Below are positions 16,236 through 24,401 of a stretch of DNA of 64,000 nt, piece after piece. The stretch is from assembly GCA_963842505.1 (NCBI GenBank), contig CAWJGZ010000004.1:124001-188000 (forward strand), written 5' to 3'. Under the pieces are notes generated by a model that made no database searches, was not told the origin of the DNA, and worked only from the letters and a program-made list of their open reading frames with translations. The position numbers and the translations under genes were made by a program. The DNA comes from PALSA-129 sp963842505. GTDB lineage: Bacteria; Acidobacteriota; Terriglobia; Bryobacterales; Bryobacteraceae. Within the stretch, counting starts at the first letter, position 1, and the number at the start of each line of letters is the position of its first letter.

Positions 16236-17627
16236 CTATTTCTTATTTAGCTCGCGGCGCTTTTTGGCCCATCCTTCCTTGACCACCTGGCGGCCGCGGC
16301 CCACGGCCAGGGAGTCGGCCGGCACTGGCTTGGTGATGACGGAGCCGGCGCCGACATAAGCGCCCTCGCCGATTTCGACGGGCGCCACCAGCGTCGAGTT
16401 ACTGCCGATGAATGCGCCCTCGCCGATGGCGGTGACGTGCTTGCGGACGCCATCGTAATTGCAGGTGATGGTACCGGCGCCGATATTGGAACGCGCGCCG
16501 ATCAGGGAATCGCCGAGATACGCCAGGTGGTTGGCCTTAGCGCCAGCGCCCATGTGAGTCTTCTTCAGCTCCACGAAGTTGCCAATGCGCGCGCCTTCCT
16601 CGACGTGGTTGTGCATGCGCAGACGCGCGAACGGGCCCGCGTGCACGCCGCGGCCGAGGCGCGAATCCTCCAGCAGCGTGAAGGGTGCGATCTCCACGGC
16701 TTCCCCCAGCTCGCAATCGCGCACCACGGAGCAGGCGCCGATGCGGCAGTTTTCGCCGATGCTGGTGCGGCCGAGGATCTGAGAAAAGGGTTCCACCACG
16801 GTGTCGATACCGATCGAGACATCGGCGTCGATGGAGACCGTCTCGGGCTTTTCAATGGTGACGCCGGCCAGCATCAACTCGCGCAGCTTGCGCCGGCGCA
16901 ACAGCGCGTCCACTTCAGCCAGCTCGATGCGGGTATTGATGCCCAGAGCCTCGCGCGCGTCGTCGATGCGCAGCGCCTCCACGGCATGGCCCGCGCCGGT
17001 GAGGATGGCCGCCATATCAGTAAGGTAGTATTCGCCGGTCGGATTGTCGGTGCGGAGCCGGTCGACGTGCCGCCAGAACAGATCGGCGCGGAAGCAGTAG
17101 ATCCCCATGTTGGCCTCGCGAATGGCGAGTTGCGCGGGGGTGGCGGCTTTCTGCTCGACGATTTCCGCCACTAGGTGGCGCGCGTCGCGAATCACGCGGC
17201 CGTAACCGGTGGGGTCGGCCATTTCCGCCGTGAGCAGGGTGGCGGCGGCGGCGCCGGAAGTTTCGGCATCGATCAGACGCTTCAGCGTTTCGGCGCGGAG
17301 CAGCGGACAATCGCCATAGAGCACCACCAGGTAGCCGCCCAGCGGTTCCAGCCGCGGGCGCCCCACCATCAGGGCGTGGCCGGTGCCTTTTTGTTCGGCC
17401 TGTTCAATAAAGCCGATGCCGGGTGTGGAAACCGCGCGGCGCACTTCGTCCGCCTGGTGTCCCACCACCACGAAAATGCGCTCCGCGGGCGCCAGTTTCA
17501 GGGCGGTTGAGACGACGTGTTCCACCAGCGGCTTGCCGCCGGCGCAATGCAGCACTTTGGCCCGGCGGGATTTCATGCGCGTGCCCAGCCCGGCGGCGAG
17601 GATCACAACAGTAAGGGGAGTGGCCAT
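16236..17627 (-). CDS. glmU: Bifunctional GlmU: GlcNAc-1-P uridylyltransferase / GlcN-1-P acetyltransferase
   Basis: GlmU makes UDP-GlcNAc, the precursor of peptidoglycan and lipopolysaccharide. The N-terminal nucleotidyltransferase has LAAGLGTRMKSRRAKVLH, and GDCPLLR gives the metal-binding Asp. The C-terminal left-handed beta-helix (about 255-450) has hexapeptide repeats and the acetyltransferase signature KKTHMGAGAKANHLAYLGD with GAGTITCNYDG. At 463 residues it is full length. The ATG at 17627 is used; the TTG one codon upstream is not needed. Only 10 nt separate it from the yvcK stop, and a TAATAT overlaps that gap. Confidence 0.97.
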   Translation of the reverse strand: MATPLTVVILAAGLGTRMKSRRAKVLHCAGGKPLVEHVVSTALKLAPAERIFVVVGHQADEVRRAVSTPGIGFIEQAEQKGTGHALMVGRPRLEPLGGYLVVLYGDCPLLRAETLKRLIDAETSGAAAATLLTAEMADPTGYGRVIRDARHLVAEIVEQKAATPAQLAIREANMGIYCFRADLFWRHVDRLRTDNPTGEYYLTDMAAILTGAGHAVEALRIDDAREALGINTRIELAEVDALLRRRKLRELMLAGVTIEKPETVSIDADVSIGIDTVVEPFSQILGRTSIGENCRIGACSVVRDCELGEAVEIAPFTLLEDSRLGRGVHAGPFARLRMHNHVEEGARIGNFVELKKTHMGAGAKANHLAYLGDSLIGARSNIGAGTITCNYDGVRKHVTAIGEGAFIGSNSTLVAPVEIGEGAYVGAGSVITKPVPADSLAVGRGRQVVKEGWAKKRRELNKK

Positions 17628-17637
17628 CAATACTATA

Positions 17638-18648
17638 TTATGGCCGCACCAGTTTACGGCGTCGTCCTTCCTGCGCCAGTTTGACCGTCACGGCGGCGGT
17701 GGTCCCGGGATCGTGCCGCACTTTTTCTCCCGGCCACACCAGGTTGCCGGCCATCACCTTCACGCCCATTTCGAGAATTGCCGCGGTGTCGTTCTCCACC
17801 GGCGTGGCTTGCTCCCGCGCATAGCGCTTTCTGATGGCCGGAGGGATGGGAGCGTTGTTGATCACGGCGTAATCCAGAAACCCGGCCCGGGAGTGCTGGT
17901 GGATGGCGCGGATATGGTCGGAGGCGGTAAAGTGCGTGGTTTCGCCGGGCTGCGACATGAGGTTGACGAAGCAGGCCTTGATGGCCCGCGAACGGTGGAT
18001 GGCGGCGGGAATGCCCTGGACCAGCAGATTGGGCATGATGCTGGTGAAGAGCGATCCGGGGCCCATCGTGATGACGTCGGCTTCGGCGATGGCCGCCAGC
18101 GTGGCATCCAGGGGACGCACGCGGCGCGGAATAAGCTGGACGCGTTCAATGCGATGGCGGCTGCGGCTGATGCGCGTCTCACCCACTACGCGGGCGCCGT
18201 TTGCGAGCGTGGCTTCCAGGGCCACGTTGGCCGCCGTGGCCGGATAGATGCGGCCGACGATCTTCAAGACTTCCGCGGAGGCGCGGACGGCTTCGGGAAA
18301 ATCGCCCATGATGTCGGTCAGGGCGGTAAGAAACAGATTGCCGAAGCTGTGGCCCTTGAGGCCCCGCCCGGCCGAGAAGCGGTACTGAAAAAGACGGGAA
18401 AGCAGCGCCGAATCCTCGCTGAGGGCCACCATGCAGTTGCGGATATCGCCGGGCGGCAGGACGTCGAATTCGCGGCGCAGGCGGCCGGAACTGCCGCCGT
18501 CATCGGTCACGGTGACGACGGCGGTGATTTCAAGCCCGGGCACCGCCGGGTCGCCGGCCTTGGCAAAATACTTGAGACCGTGCAGCAGCGCCGAAAGTCC
18601 CGTTCCGCCGCCGATCGAAACCACCCGGAGTGGGGAAGTGTCTTCCAT
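17638..18648 (-). CDS. yvcK: YvcK/CofD-like protein (gluconeogenesis factor), 336 aa
   Basis: YvcK-family proteins bind UDP-sugars, especially UDP-GlcNAc, and are needed for normal cell shape and cell-wall synthesis on gluconeogenic carbon in Bacillus and Mycobacterium. The signature SIGGGTGLSALLHGLK near the N-terminus, TVTDDGGSSGRLRREF, the GNLFLTALT motif and MGPGSLFTSIMPNLLV are all present. Its place directly before glmU fits its ligand and suggests a regulatory link between UDP-GlcNAc level and its synthesis. Confidence 0.93.
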   Translation of the reverse strand: MEDTSPLRVVSIGGGTGLSALLHGLKYFAKAGDPAVPGLEITAVVTVTDDGGSSGRLRREFDVLPPGDIRNCMVALSEDSALLSRLFQYRFSAGRGLKGHSFGNLFLTALTDIMGDFPEAVRASAEVLKIVGRIYPATAANVALEATLANGARVVGETRISRSRHRIERVQLIPRRVRPLDATLAAIAEADVITMGPGSLFTSIMPNLLVQGIPAAIHRSRAIKACFVNLMSQPGETTHFTASDHIRAIHQHSRAGFLDYAVINNAPIPPAIRKRYAREQATPVENDTAAILEMGVKVMAGNLVWPGEKVRHDPGTTAAVTVKLAQEGRRRKLVRP

Positions 18649-18673
18649 GGAGGAAGCGTCCCGCGGGCGCGCT

Positions 18674-19300
18674 CTACCAGCCTTTCTTTTCAGGGTAGAT
18701 CAGGGCGTCCAGGGGCGGCTGGTTGGCCAGAGGAGCGAAATCGGCGTCCTGGCGCGCAATCAGGCGGTTGCGCGGCTCCAATTCGATGGCCCGCTTGAGG
18801 TTGTCGTGGGCTTGAGCGAAGTTGCCACCCAGGGCTTGCGCCAGCGCCAGGGCGTAGTGGATGTGGTCGGAAGCGGGGGCGATCTCCAGGGCTTTTTCCA
18901 AGTGGGTGCAGGCTTCAGCCACCTTGCGCGAATTGATCAGGGCGACGCCGTAATTGTAATAATCTTCCGCCGAGCGCAGGTTCAGGATGGTCTGCTGGAG
19001 ACGCTGGTCGCACATGGCGATGTGCATGCGGGCGCGATTGGCTACGTCGCTTTCGGGGCCGGCCGCCGCCTTCACGAACAGGTCGCGAGCCTCTTTGAGC
19101 CGGCGGGCGTGGAAAAGCTTCATGGCCGCTTCAAAATCAGCGAGTTGCCTGGGCCCATCGTGCGCCGGCGCCGCCGCGGTGTGAGGCGCGGGGCTGCCCA
19201 TGGGTGCGGGAGCATGGGCGGTTTTGGTTGGCTGTGGTTTCGTCATTCGCCTGTTGGTGGTCTTGGGAGCGGTCGGCGGCTTCTTCTTCTTTACGGGCAT
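18674..19300 (-). CDS. Tetratricopeptide-repeat protein, 208 aa
   Basis: A basic Lys/Pro/Thr-rich N-terminus (MPVKKKKPPTAPKTTNRRMTK, to about residue 50) precedes three or four TPR helices pairs (about 53-185), including FEAAMKLFHARRLKEARDLFVKAA, AEDYYNYGVALINSRKVAEACTHLEKALEIAP and DHIHYALALAQALGGNFAQAHDNLKRAIELEP. TPRs form protein-binding scaffolds. No signal peptide or catalytic domain is visible, so a cytoplasmic adaptor role is likely. It is 25 nt upstream of yvcK on the same strand and probably leads the yvcK-glmU-GH20 run. Confidence 0.85.
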   Translation of the reverse strand: MPVKKKKPPTAPKTTNRRMTKPQPTKTAHAPAPMGSPAPHTAAAPAHDGPRQLADFEAAMKLFHARRLKEARDLFVKAAAGPESDVANRARMHIAMCDQRLQQTILNLRSAEDYYNYGVALINSRKVAEACTHLEKALEIAPASDHIHYALALAQALGGNFAQAHDNLKRAIELEPRNRLIARQDADFAPLANQPPLDALIYPEKKGW

Positions 19301-19374
19301 AACAGCCAGCTCAGTTTTGTTACAAAGAGCGATTAGCGTTTATACCAGAACGCGGCGCCGCCGCGCAACCGGGG

Positions 19375-20376
19375 CTATCCGAGCCCGGCTTCGCGCAAGA
19401 AGCGGGCCGATTCCTCCGGCGGCGTCGGATTGATATAAAACCCGGTTCCCCATTCGAAGCCCGCCACCTTGATGAGCTTGGGGATGATCTCCAGATGCCA
19501 ATGATAGTGAGGCAGAGCCGCCTCCTGCACGGGCGCGGTGTGCACCACGAAATTGTAAGCGGGGCGCTCCAGCGTTTTGTCGATCTTGCGCATGGTGGAG
19601 CGCAGCACGGAGGCAAAAGCTTTCAACGTGGCGGCGTCCGCATCTTCAAAGTGCGAGGCGTGATATTTGGGAAGAATCCAGGTTTCGAAGGGGAATCGCG
19701 GCGCGTAGGGCTCGAGCACGGTGAAACGATCGGTCTCGTTTACCAGGCGCACTCCGGCCGAGCTTTCATAGCGGATGATATCGCAGAAAATGCAGCGCTC
19801 CTTCAGGTCGTAAAAGAGCTTGCAGGCGTCCACTTCCTCGAGGACGCGCTTGGGGACGACGGGCAGCGCGATCAACTGCGAATGGGGATGTTCCAGCGAA
19901 GCGCCGGCCGCCTCGCCGCGGTTCTTGAACAGCAGGATGTAGCGGAAGCGGTGGTCTCTCTTCAGATCGTTGACGCGGTCGCGGAAAGCCCAGAGGACTT
20001 CCTCGATCTGGCGTTCGGACATGTCCGCAAGGCTGGCGGCATGATCGGGAGTTTCGACGATGATCTCATGGGCTCCCACGCCGTTCATCTTGTCGTAAAT
20101 GCCGTCGCCCTGGCGGTTGAGATCGCCTTCGATGCCGAGCACGGGAAACTTATTGGGCACCACCCGCACGCGCCAGCCGGGCTGGTCGCGGCCGCCGCTG
20201 GTGCGGTATGCCAGGACCTCGGGCGGAGTCTTATTTTCATTTCCGGAATCGAAGGGGCAATGGCCCTGGGTGGCGATGGGCACGGGCTGGCGGATGAAAT
20301 CGGAGGGCCGCTTGGCGCGGTCGGTGGCAATAATCACCCAACGGCCGGTGATGGGATCTTTACGCAATTCAGGCAA
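19375..20376 (-). CDS. galT: Galactose-1-phosphate uridylyltransferase, 333 aa
   Basis: GalT exchanges UMP between UDP-glucose and galactose-1-phosphate in the Leloir pathway through a uridylyl-histidine intermediate. The product begins PELRKDPITGRWVIIATDRAKRPSDF and contains CPFDSG, SLEHPHSQLIALP (about 160) and the catalytic HYHWHLEI (about 290). The TTG at 20376 is chosen because GGAGG lies 11 nt upstream and homologs begin with this peptide. The longer frame reaching 20823 runs antiparallel in content to yraN and is not real coding. The paired yraN gene ends 56 nt upstream. Confidence 0.9.
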   Translation of the reverse strand: MPELRKDPITGRWVIIATDRAKRPSDFIRQPVPIATQGHCPFDSGNENKTPPEVLAYRTSGGRDQPGWRVRVVPNKFPVLGIEGDLNRQGDGIYDKMNGVGAHEIIVETPDHAASLADMSERQIEEVLWAFRDRVNDLKRDHRFRYILLFKNRGEAAGASLEHPHSQLIALPVVPKRVLEEVDACKLFYDLKERCIFCDIIRYESSAGVRLVNETDRFTVLEPYAPRFPFETWILPKYHASHFEDADAATLKAFASVLRSTMRKIDKTLERPAYNFVVHTAPVQEAALPHYHWHLEIIPKLIKVAGFEWGTGFYINPTPPEESARFLREAGLG

Positions 20377-20422
20377 CGAGGGGAAAGCCTCCGCAATCGA
20401 TGGTTCGAATCGGCAACAGACG

Positions 20423-20428
20423 ATTATA
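20423..20428 (-). promoter_or_regulatory. Candidate -10 element for galT
   Basis: A perfect TATAAT on the minus strand lies just after the yraN stop and about 47 nt before the galT start. The -35 region is weak, so this is a possible internal promoter only. Confidence 0.35.
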
Positions 20429-20432
20429 GCGT

Positions 20433-20831
20433 CTACCGGAATGCGCCGCGAATCCATTCGATACCCGGCGGGTCGAGCACCACGCTGACGACATCGAAGC
20501 GCGTGCGCACCCACTCGACCCCGGCGCGGCTGGCATAATCGCCGGCGGCGGCGCGCAGGTGCTGTTCTTTGTCGGCATCCACGGCGCGGCCGGGCGCGCC
20601 GAATTCCGCGGAGTCCCGAGTCTTCACTTCGACAAACACGAGGGTTTCGCCCTGCCAGGCCACGATATCGATTTCGCCCGATCCGGAGCGCGTCCGGTAA
20701 TTCCGGGCAACGATGGTGCAGCCGTGGCGGCGCAGGTGGCGGTGCGCCAGATCCTCGCCGATGCGGCCGGAATCGCCAGCCATGGCGCGGCGGCGCAGCA
20801 CGCCGGCGGCGCGGTAAAGCCACCCGATCAC
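20433..20831 (-). CDS. yraN: YraN/UPF0102 endonuclease-like protein, 132 aa
   Basis: The UPF0102 family has a restriction-endonuclease-like (Holliday-junction-resolvase-like) fold. The core GRIGEDLAHRHLRRHGCTIVARNYRTRSGSGEIDIVAWQGETLVFVEVKTRD has the E-x-D and E-V-K catalytic-type residues. The biological role in bacteria remains poorly defined. The GTG at 20831 overlaps the stop of the upstream methyltransferase gene (GTGA) and is favoured for that reason. An internal ATG at 20783 would give a 116-aa product and is a real alternative. Confidence 0.85.
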   Translation of the reverse strand: MIGWLYRAAGVLRRRAMAGDSGRIGEDLAHRHLRRHGCTIVARNYRTRSGSGEIDIVAWQGETLVFVEVKTRDSAEFGAPGRAVDADKEQHLRAAAGDYASRAGVEWVRTRFDVVSVVLDPPGIEWIRGAFR

Positions 20832-21355
20832 TTGAGCACTTCGAATTCGAATGTCATGGCTTTGCCTCGCACCACGAAGCAGAGATAGTGTTCCCAAAAG
20901 CGGCGGTAGCGCGGGAAGTGGTTGACCAGAAACTCGAAACCCAGCCACCGCCAGAAGGCCAGCAGCTTGACGCGCACGGAAATCTCACGAAATCTGGCCG
21001 GGGAATAATATCCGAAGCCGGCGTGGTCTTCGCCGAAGTAGCGGAAGCTGAAGCTGTTGAGATGGCTCTTGTGGGTGGGATCGCAGAACGAGCTGAAATC
21101 GGTGTAATGCGGGGTTTCGATGCGCAGGGAACCGCCGGGGCGCAGCAGGCGGTGAAACTCCTCCATGGCGCGGATGACGTCGTTGAGGTGCTCGATCACG
21201 TGGATGCAGGTCAGGCGGTCGAAGGAGTTCGCGGCGAAGGGGTAGGGAAAGCGGTCGAGATCGGCCAGGACGTCGGCGCGGCTGGCGGGATTGCGGTCGA
21301 GCCCAATGGCTCCCGGCTGCTTATGAATCCCGCAGCCGACGTCGAGAATGCGCAT
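20828..21355 (-). CDS. Class I SAM-dependent methyltransferase, 175 aa
   Basis: The Rossmann-type methyltransferase fold is shown by motif I RILDVGCGIHKQPGAIGLD, the acidic ADVLADLDRFPYPFAANSFDRLTCIHVIEHL region and LLRPGGSLRIETPHY, as in methyltransferase-11/UbiE-like enzymes. The C-terminus (FGEDHAGFGYYSPARFREISVRVK) is not diagnostic for a substrate, and small molecules or surface sugars are possible. The ATG at 21355 begins motif I directly. An upstream TTG at 21412 would add 19 residues and cannot be excluded. It is coupled to yraN. Confidence 0.8.
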   Translation of the reverse strand: MRILDVGCGIHKQPGAIGLDRNPASRADVLADLDRFPYPFAANSFDRLTCIHVIEHLNDVIRAMEEFHRLLRPGGSLRIETPHYTDFSSFCDPTHKSHLNSFSFRYFGEDHAGFGYYSPARFREISVRVKLLAFWRWLGFEFLVNHFPRYRRFWEHYLCFVVRGKAMTFEFEVLK

Positions 21356-21471
21356 GCGTCGATCGCCAGTCTCAGCTCTTAACAAACCAGAAGAATAGCA
21401 CTCACTGGGCAAGTCGAGAAGAACCCGGATTCGCAGGGATTAGATTTCCGCGAGAACCGACCCGGCTATTA

Positions 21472-21500
21472 TCACCGCAGAGGCGCTGAGACGCAGAGAA
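21472..21500. repeat. Single copy of the CCGCAGAGGCGC-type repeat
   Basis: TCACCGCAGAGGCGCTGAGA followed by CGCAGAGA repeats the arm sequence of the inverted-repeat element at 2858-2999. It sits about 50 bp before the antitoxin gene, in the divergent gap between the methyltransferase and the toxin-antitoxin module. Confidence 0.65.
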
Positions 21501-21535
21501 GAGTGAAGGTAAGAGACGGATCTCCATTACCGTGG

Positions 21536-21541
21536 TAATAT
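21536..21541 (+). promoter_or_regulatory. Candidate -10 element, leaderless start of the antitoxin gene
   Basis: TAATAT lies 6 nt before the ATG at 21548 and no Shine-Dalgarno sequence is present. The downstream palindrome-like GAACATATGG could also serve in autoregulation. Confidence 0.35.
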
Positions 21542-21547
21542 GAACAT

Positions 21548-21811
21548 ATGGCGATCGCACATTCAAGGGTCACGGCGCAGGGGCAGATATCGGTGCCTGT
21601 GGACGTACGCCGAAAGCTCGGCATCGGTCCGGGCTCAGTCTTGGAATGGGAAGAGGATGGCGGCAAGGTCGTTATCAGCCGCGCATCCCGCTTCAGTTCC
21701 GAGGATATCCATCGAGCGTTGTTCGGGACCCGGACGCCGGTAGCGCGAAGCGTCAATGAATTGAGGGAAGGCATCCGGCGGTACGCCCGAAAGCGTTATG
21801 CGCGCCGTTGA
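21548..21811 (+). CDS. AbrB/MazE-type antitoxin (VapB-like), 87 aa
   Basis: The N-terminal SpoVT-AbrB swapped-hairpin domain is visible as SRVTAQGQISVPVDVRRKLGIGPGSVLEWEEDGGKVVISR. The C-terminal helix region (SVNELREGIRRYARKRYARR) is the usual toxin-binding part. Such antitoxins bind their own promoter and neutralise the partner PIN ribonuclease. The gene overlaps the toxin start by 14 nt. The antitoxin frame is intact, while the toxin frame is broken. Confidence 0.9.
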   Translation: MAIAHSRVTAQGQISVPVDVRRKLGIGPGSVLEWEEDGGKVVISRASRFSSEDIHRALFGTRTPVARSVNELREGIRRYARKRYARR

Positions 21812-22179
21812 CACCAACGTGCTGGTGCGCCTGATCACCCGGGATGATCCCCGTCAGGCCGCCGCCGCGGAGACCTTTATCGAAAAAGGGGCATGGGTTT
21901 CGGTGCTCGCGCTGGCCGAGGCGACGTGGGTTCTGTCCAGCGTTTACGAACTGGGCCCGAAGAGCTTGGCCAGGGCGATTGAAATGTTGCTCAATCACCG
22001 GGAATTGGTGCTACAGGACGCGGAGAACCGTGGCGGGGGCGCTGGAGTTGTTCCGGGCGAAGCCGGCTCTGGGTTTTTCCGACTGCCTGATGCTTCAGCT
22101 AGCCCGGAAAGCCGGGTACCTTCCGCTTGGCACTTTCGACCGGAACCTGGCCAGGGTTGACGGGACGCAAAAGCTCTAG
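21798..22179 (+). pseudogene. vapC: VapC-type PIN-domain toxin, frameshifted
   Basis: PIN-domain ribonuclease toxins need four acidic residues. The first part, from the ATG at 21798, contains Asp5 (MRAVDTNVLVRL) and Glu41 (ALAEATW). After codon 75 or so the homologous sequence continues only in the +1 frame: TVAGALELFRAKPALGFSDCLML and LGTFDRNLARVDG, which carry the last two Asp residues. One extra base (an A at 22026-22027, or possibly a G in the GGGGG run at 22034-22038) explains this. As it stands the translated product ends at 22160 with unrelated sequence and should be inactive. A sequencing error is the main alternative. Confidence 0.8.
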
Positions 22180-22241
22180 CCGCGCGTCAGCAAGCGGTTT
22201 TGGATACGTGAGCGAATTTCCGGGCCGGCCTGATCGAAGCC

Positions 22242-23591
22242 TCAAACAGCCAGTTTCAAGCACTCCTCGAGCGTGTCCACCGCGAAATCGCACTGATCGC
22301 GCGTGACCACCAGGGGCGGGCACAGGCGGATGGAGTTCTCGCCGGCGCCCAGCACCAGCAGCCCGCGTTGGAACGCCAGATCCAGCACGTGGTCGCGAAT
22401 CAGCGGCGCCTTTTCGCGCGTCCGCTGGTCGCGGACCATTTCGATCCCAATCATCAACCCCAGCCCGCGCACCTGTCCCACCGTGGGGAACCGGGCCGGC
22501 CAATCGTCGATGCGGCCGCGGATGTGGGCGCCCATACGGGCGGCGTTCTCCACAATCCCTTCTTGCAGCAAGGCGATGGTGGCCAGGGCGGCGGCGCAGC
22601 ACACCGGGTTGCCTCCGAAGGTGGAAGCGTGCGCGCCCGGCGGCCACGTCATCAGATCGGCGCGCGCCACCGTGGCGCCCAGGGGCATGCCGCTGGCGAT
22701 TCCCTTAGCCACGGCCAGAATGTCCGGCGCCAGGTCAAAATGTTCGGACGCCCACATTTTTCCGGTGCGGCCCATGCCGGACTGGACTTCGTCGCAAACC
22801 AGCAGGATTCCATGCTGGCGGGCCACGCGGGCCAGTTCATCGAAGAATTTCCTGGGCGGCACCACGTACCCGCCTTCGCCCTGCACCGGTTCCACCACGA
22901 TGGCCGCGGTTTCCTCAGGCGGCGCGATGGTTTTCAGCAGCGTCTCCTCGATGTGCTTCACGCATTCCACCGCGCAGGTTTCTTCTTCCTTTCCGAAGGG
23001 GCAGCGGTAGCAGTTGGCGTAGGGCGCGTGCACCACGCCGGGAATCAGCGGGCCGAAGCCGGCGCGCTGCACGCTCTTGCGCGCGGTGAGCGAGAGCGCG
23101 CCCATGGTGCGGCCGTGGAAAGCCCCGAAGAACGCGATGATCTTGTCGCGGCCGGTGGACCAACGCGCCAGCTTGATGCAGCCTTCAATGGCCTCGGCTC
23201 CGGAGTTGCCAAAGGACACGCGGCGCGCCCCGCCGCCCGGCGCGATCTCCGCCAGTTTCTCGGCCAGCGCGACCATTTCGTCGTAATAGAAATCCGTTCC
23301 CGACATGTGGATCAGACGGGCGGCCTGCTTCTGGATGGCTTCCACCACGCGCGGATGGCAGTGGCCGGTGGCCACCACCGCGATGCCGGCGCTGAAATCG
23401 AGGAAGCGATTGCCATCCACGTCCTGAACCACGGCGCCCGACGCGCTTTCGGCCACCAGCGGATACCCGCGCGTGTAAGACGGCGACACCGCCCCGGCAT
23501 CGCGCGCGATCACGGCCTTCGCCCGCGGCCCGGGCACAGGACCAGCCAGATGGGGCAGGTCCATTCGGACCGGTTCCAAGGTCTTATTCAT
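22242..23591 (-). CDS. Class III PLP-dependent aminotransferase, 449 aa
   Basis: The fold-type I transaminase signature is clear. FGNSGAEAIEGCIKLAR and FFGAFHGRTMGALSLTA bind the cofactor phosphate, LLVCDEVQSGMGRTGKMWA contains the PLP-binding Asp, and ILAVAKGIASGMPLGA contains the Schiff-base Lys. The group includes acetylornithine, ornithine, lysine-6 and 4-aminobutyrate aminotransferases. This sequence is closest in feel to GabT/ornithine-type enzymes, but the amino donor cannot be fixed. A Cys-rich insert (ANCYRCPFGKEEETCAVECVKH) is notable. AGGAG lies 7 nt before the ATG. It is apparently monocistronic. Confidence 0.92.
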   Translation of the reverse strand: MNKTLEPVRMDLPHLAGPVPGPRAKAVIARDAGAVSPSYTRGYPLVAESASGAVVQDVDGNRFLDFSAGIAVVATGHCHPRVVEAIQKQAARLIHMSGTDFYYDEMVALAEKLAEIAPGGGARRVSFGNSGAEAIEGCIKLARWSTGRDKIIAFFGAFHGRTMGALSLTARKSVQRAGFGPLIPGVVHAPYANCYRCPFGKEEETCAVECVKHIEETLLKTIAPPEETAAIVVEPVQGEGGYVVPPRKFFDELARVARQHGILLVCDEVQSGMGRTGKMWASEHFDLAPDILAVAKGIASGMPLGATVARADLMTWPPGAHASTFGGNPVCCAAALATIALLQEGIVENAARMGAHIRGRIDDWPARFPTVGQVRGLGLMIGIEMVRDQRTREKAPLIRDHVLDLAFQRGLLVLGAGENSIRLCPPLVVTRDQCDFAVDTLEECLKLAV

Positions 23592-23801
23592 ATAGAGACT
23601 CCTGTTGTGTGTTCTATCGGTTAAAGGGTTAAAGACCTGCGCGCCACGCGAGCCTGGCGGGCGTGCGCCGCTGGAGCGGATGAGAAGCTAATCGGAGCCG
23701 AACAGCCCGGGGCGGGATGTGGAGGGCGTGCATTCCATGGGTATATTCTAATCCCGGCGCGGGGATGGTGGGACAGGGCTTGCGGGGTGTGCAACAGAGA
23801 A

Positions 23802-23906
23802 GTGGATGGCATCGCGATTTCTACTCAGCACGGAAGCGAGCGCGTGAGCGAGCGGGCAGTTCCAGGCTGCGTGGCGGCCGCTCGCTAACGCTCGCGGTTC
23901 TGTGCC
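23802..23906. repeat. 105-bp palindromic repeat, copy 2
   Basis: This copy matches 14174-14278 end to end and conserves the palindrome: GCGAGCG and GCGAGCGG on the left pair with CCGCTCGC and CGCTCGC on the right, while several paired positions differ from copy 1 in a way that keeps pairing. Its right end overlaps the last codons and the stop of the ICMT-like gene at 23885. Confidence 0.75.
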
Positions 23907-24400
23907 CGGGGGCGGATGAGCCAACGGGGAACCGACTGGCAGTATCGCTGGTAGCCGGCGCCAAACTTGCCGGCTAACGACGGCTCTTCGAGGATGACTA
24001 CAAAGAGATGCATGATCAGCAGGAACGCAAGAGCAAGCAAGACGATCGATGGCGACGAAAAGGCCAATCCGGCTCCCAGTATCACGGCAGCACCGCCGAT
24101 ATACATGGGGTTGCGCACGTAACGGTAGGGGCCCGAGGCCACGAACTCGCGCGGCGGATCGAATGGAGCGGGAGTGCCGCGGCCTGTGGTGACGAAGGCC
24201 GCGACGCAGATGCCCGCGAGAAGCGCGCCGGCGGAGGCCAGCACGAGGCCCAGCGGGCGAAGCCAAACCGGCAACGACACGGAAAGCCGGGCGTCGAATG
24301 ACCGGACCGAAATCGCGAGCCACGCCCATAGCCACACAAAGGCGGCGGCGTAGACTACGCCCCGCAGAATCGTGAAGCTTCTGGATAGAAGCGACGCCAA
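23885..24400 (-). CDS. Isoprenylcysteine carboxyl methyltransferase-like membrane protein, 171 aa
   Basis: This multi-pass membrane protein carries the ICMT/phospholipid-methyltransferase (PEMT/NnrU-like) signature FVASGPYRYVRNPMYIGGAAVILGAGL, with the C-terminal EEPSLAGKFGAGYQRYCQSVPRWLIR box that binds S-adenosylmethionine. Bacterial members methylate lipids or unknown small molecules. The TTG at 24400 starts one base after the purB stop and is used because sequence upstream is purB coding. The final residues (NRER and the TAG) are encoded by the 105-bp repeat, so the native C-terminus may have been replaced. Confidence 0.8.
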   Translation of the reverse strand: MASLLSRSFTILRGVVYAAAFVWLWAWLAISVRSFDARLSVSLPVWLRPLGLVLASAGALLAGICVAAFVTTGRGTPAPFDPPREFVASGPYRYVRNPMYIGGAAVILGAGLAFSSPSIVLLALAFLLIMHLFVVILEEPSLAGKFGAGYQRYCQSVPRWLIRPRAQNRER

Positions 24401-24401
24401 C

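Noticed and set aside
14623..16359. 578-codon open frame on the plus strand
   Set aside because: It is antisense to the GH20 and glmU genes, which have strong domain evidence.
20402..20412. T-loop-like GGTTCGAATC suggesting a tRNA
   Set aside because: No acceptor stem, D-arm or anticodon arm can be folded around it; it lies just before the galT start.
20377..20823. N-terminal extension of galT
   Set aside because: The extension reads through yraN in another frame with Arg-rich, non-homologous sequence. The TTG at 20376 with its GGAGG is a better start.
22026..22038. Programmed ribosomal frameshift in vapC
   Set aside because: No slippery heptamer or downstream pseudoknot is evident. A simple one-base insertion or a read error explains it better.
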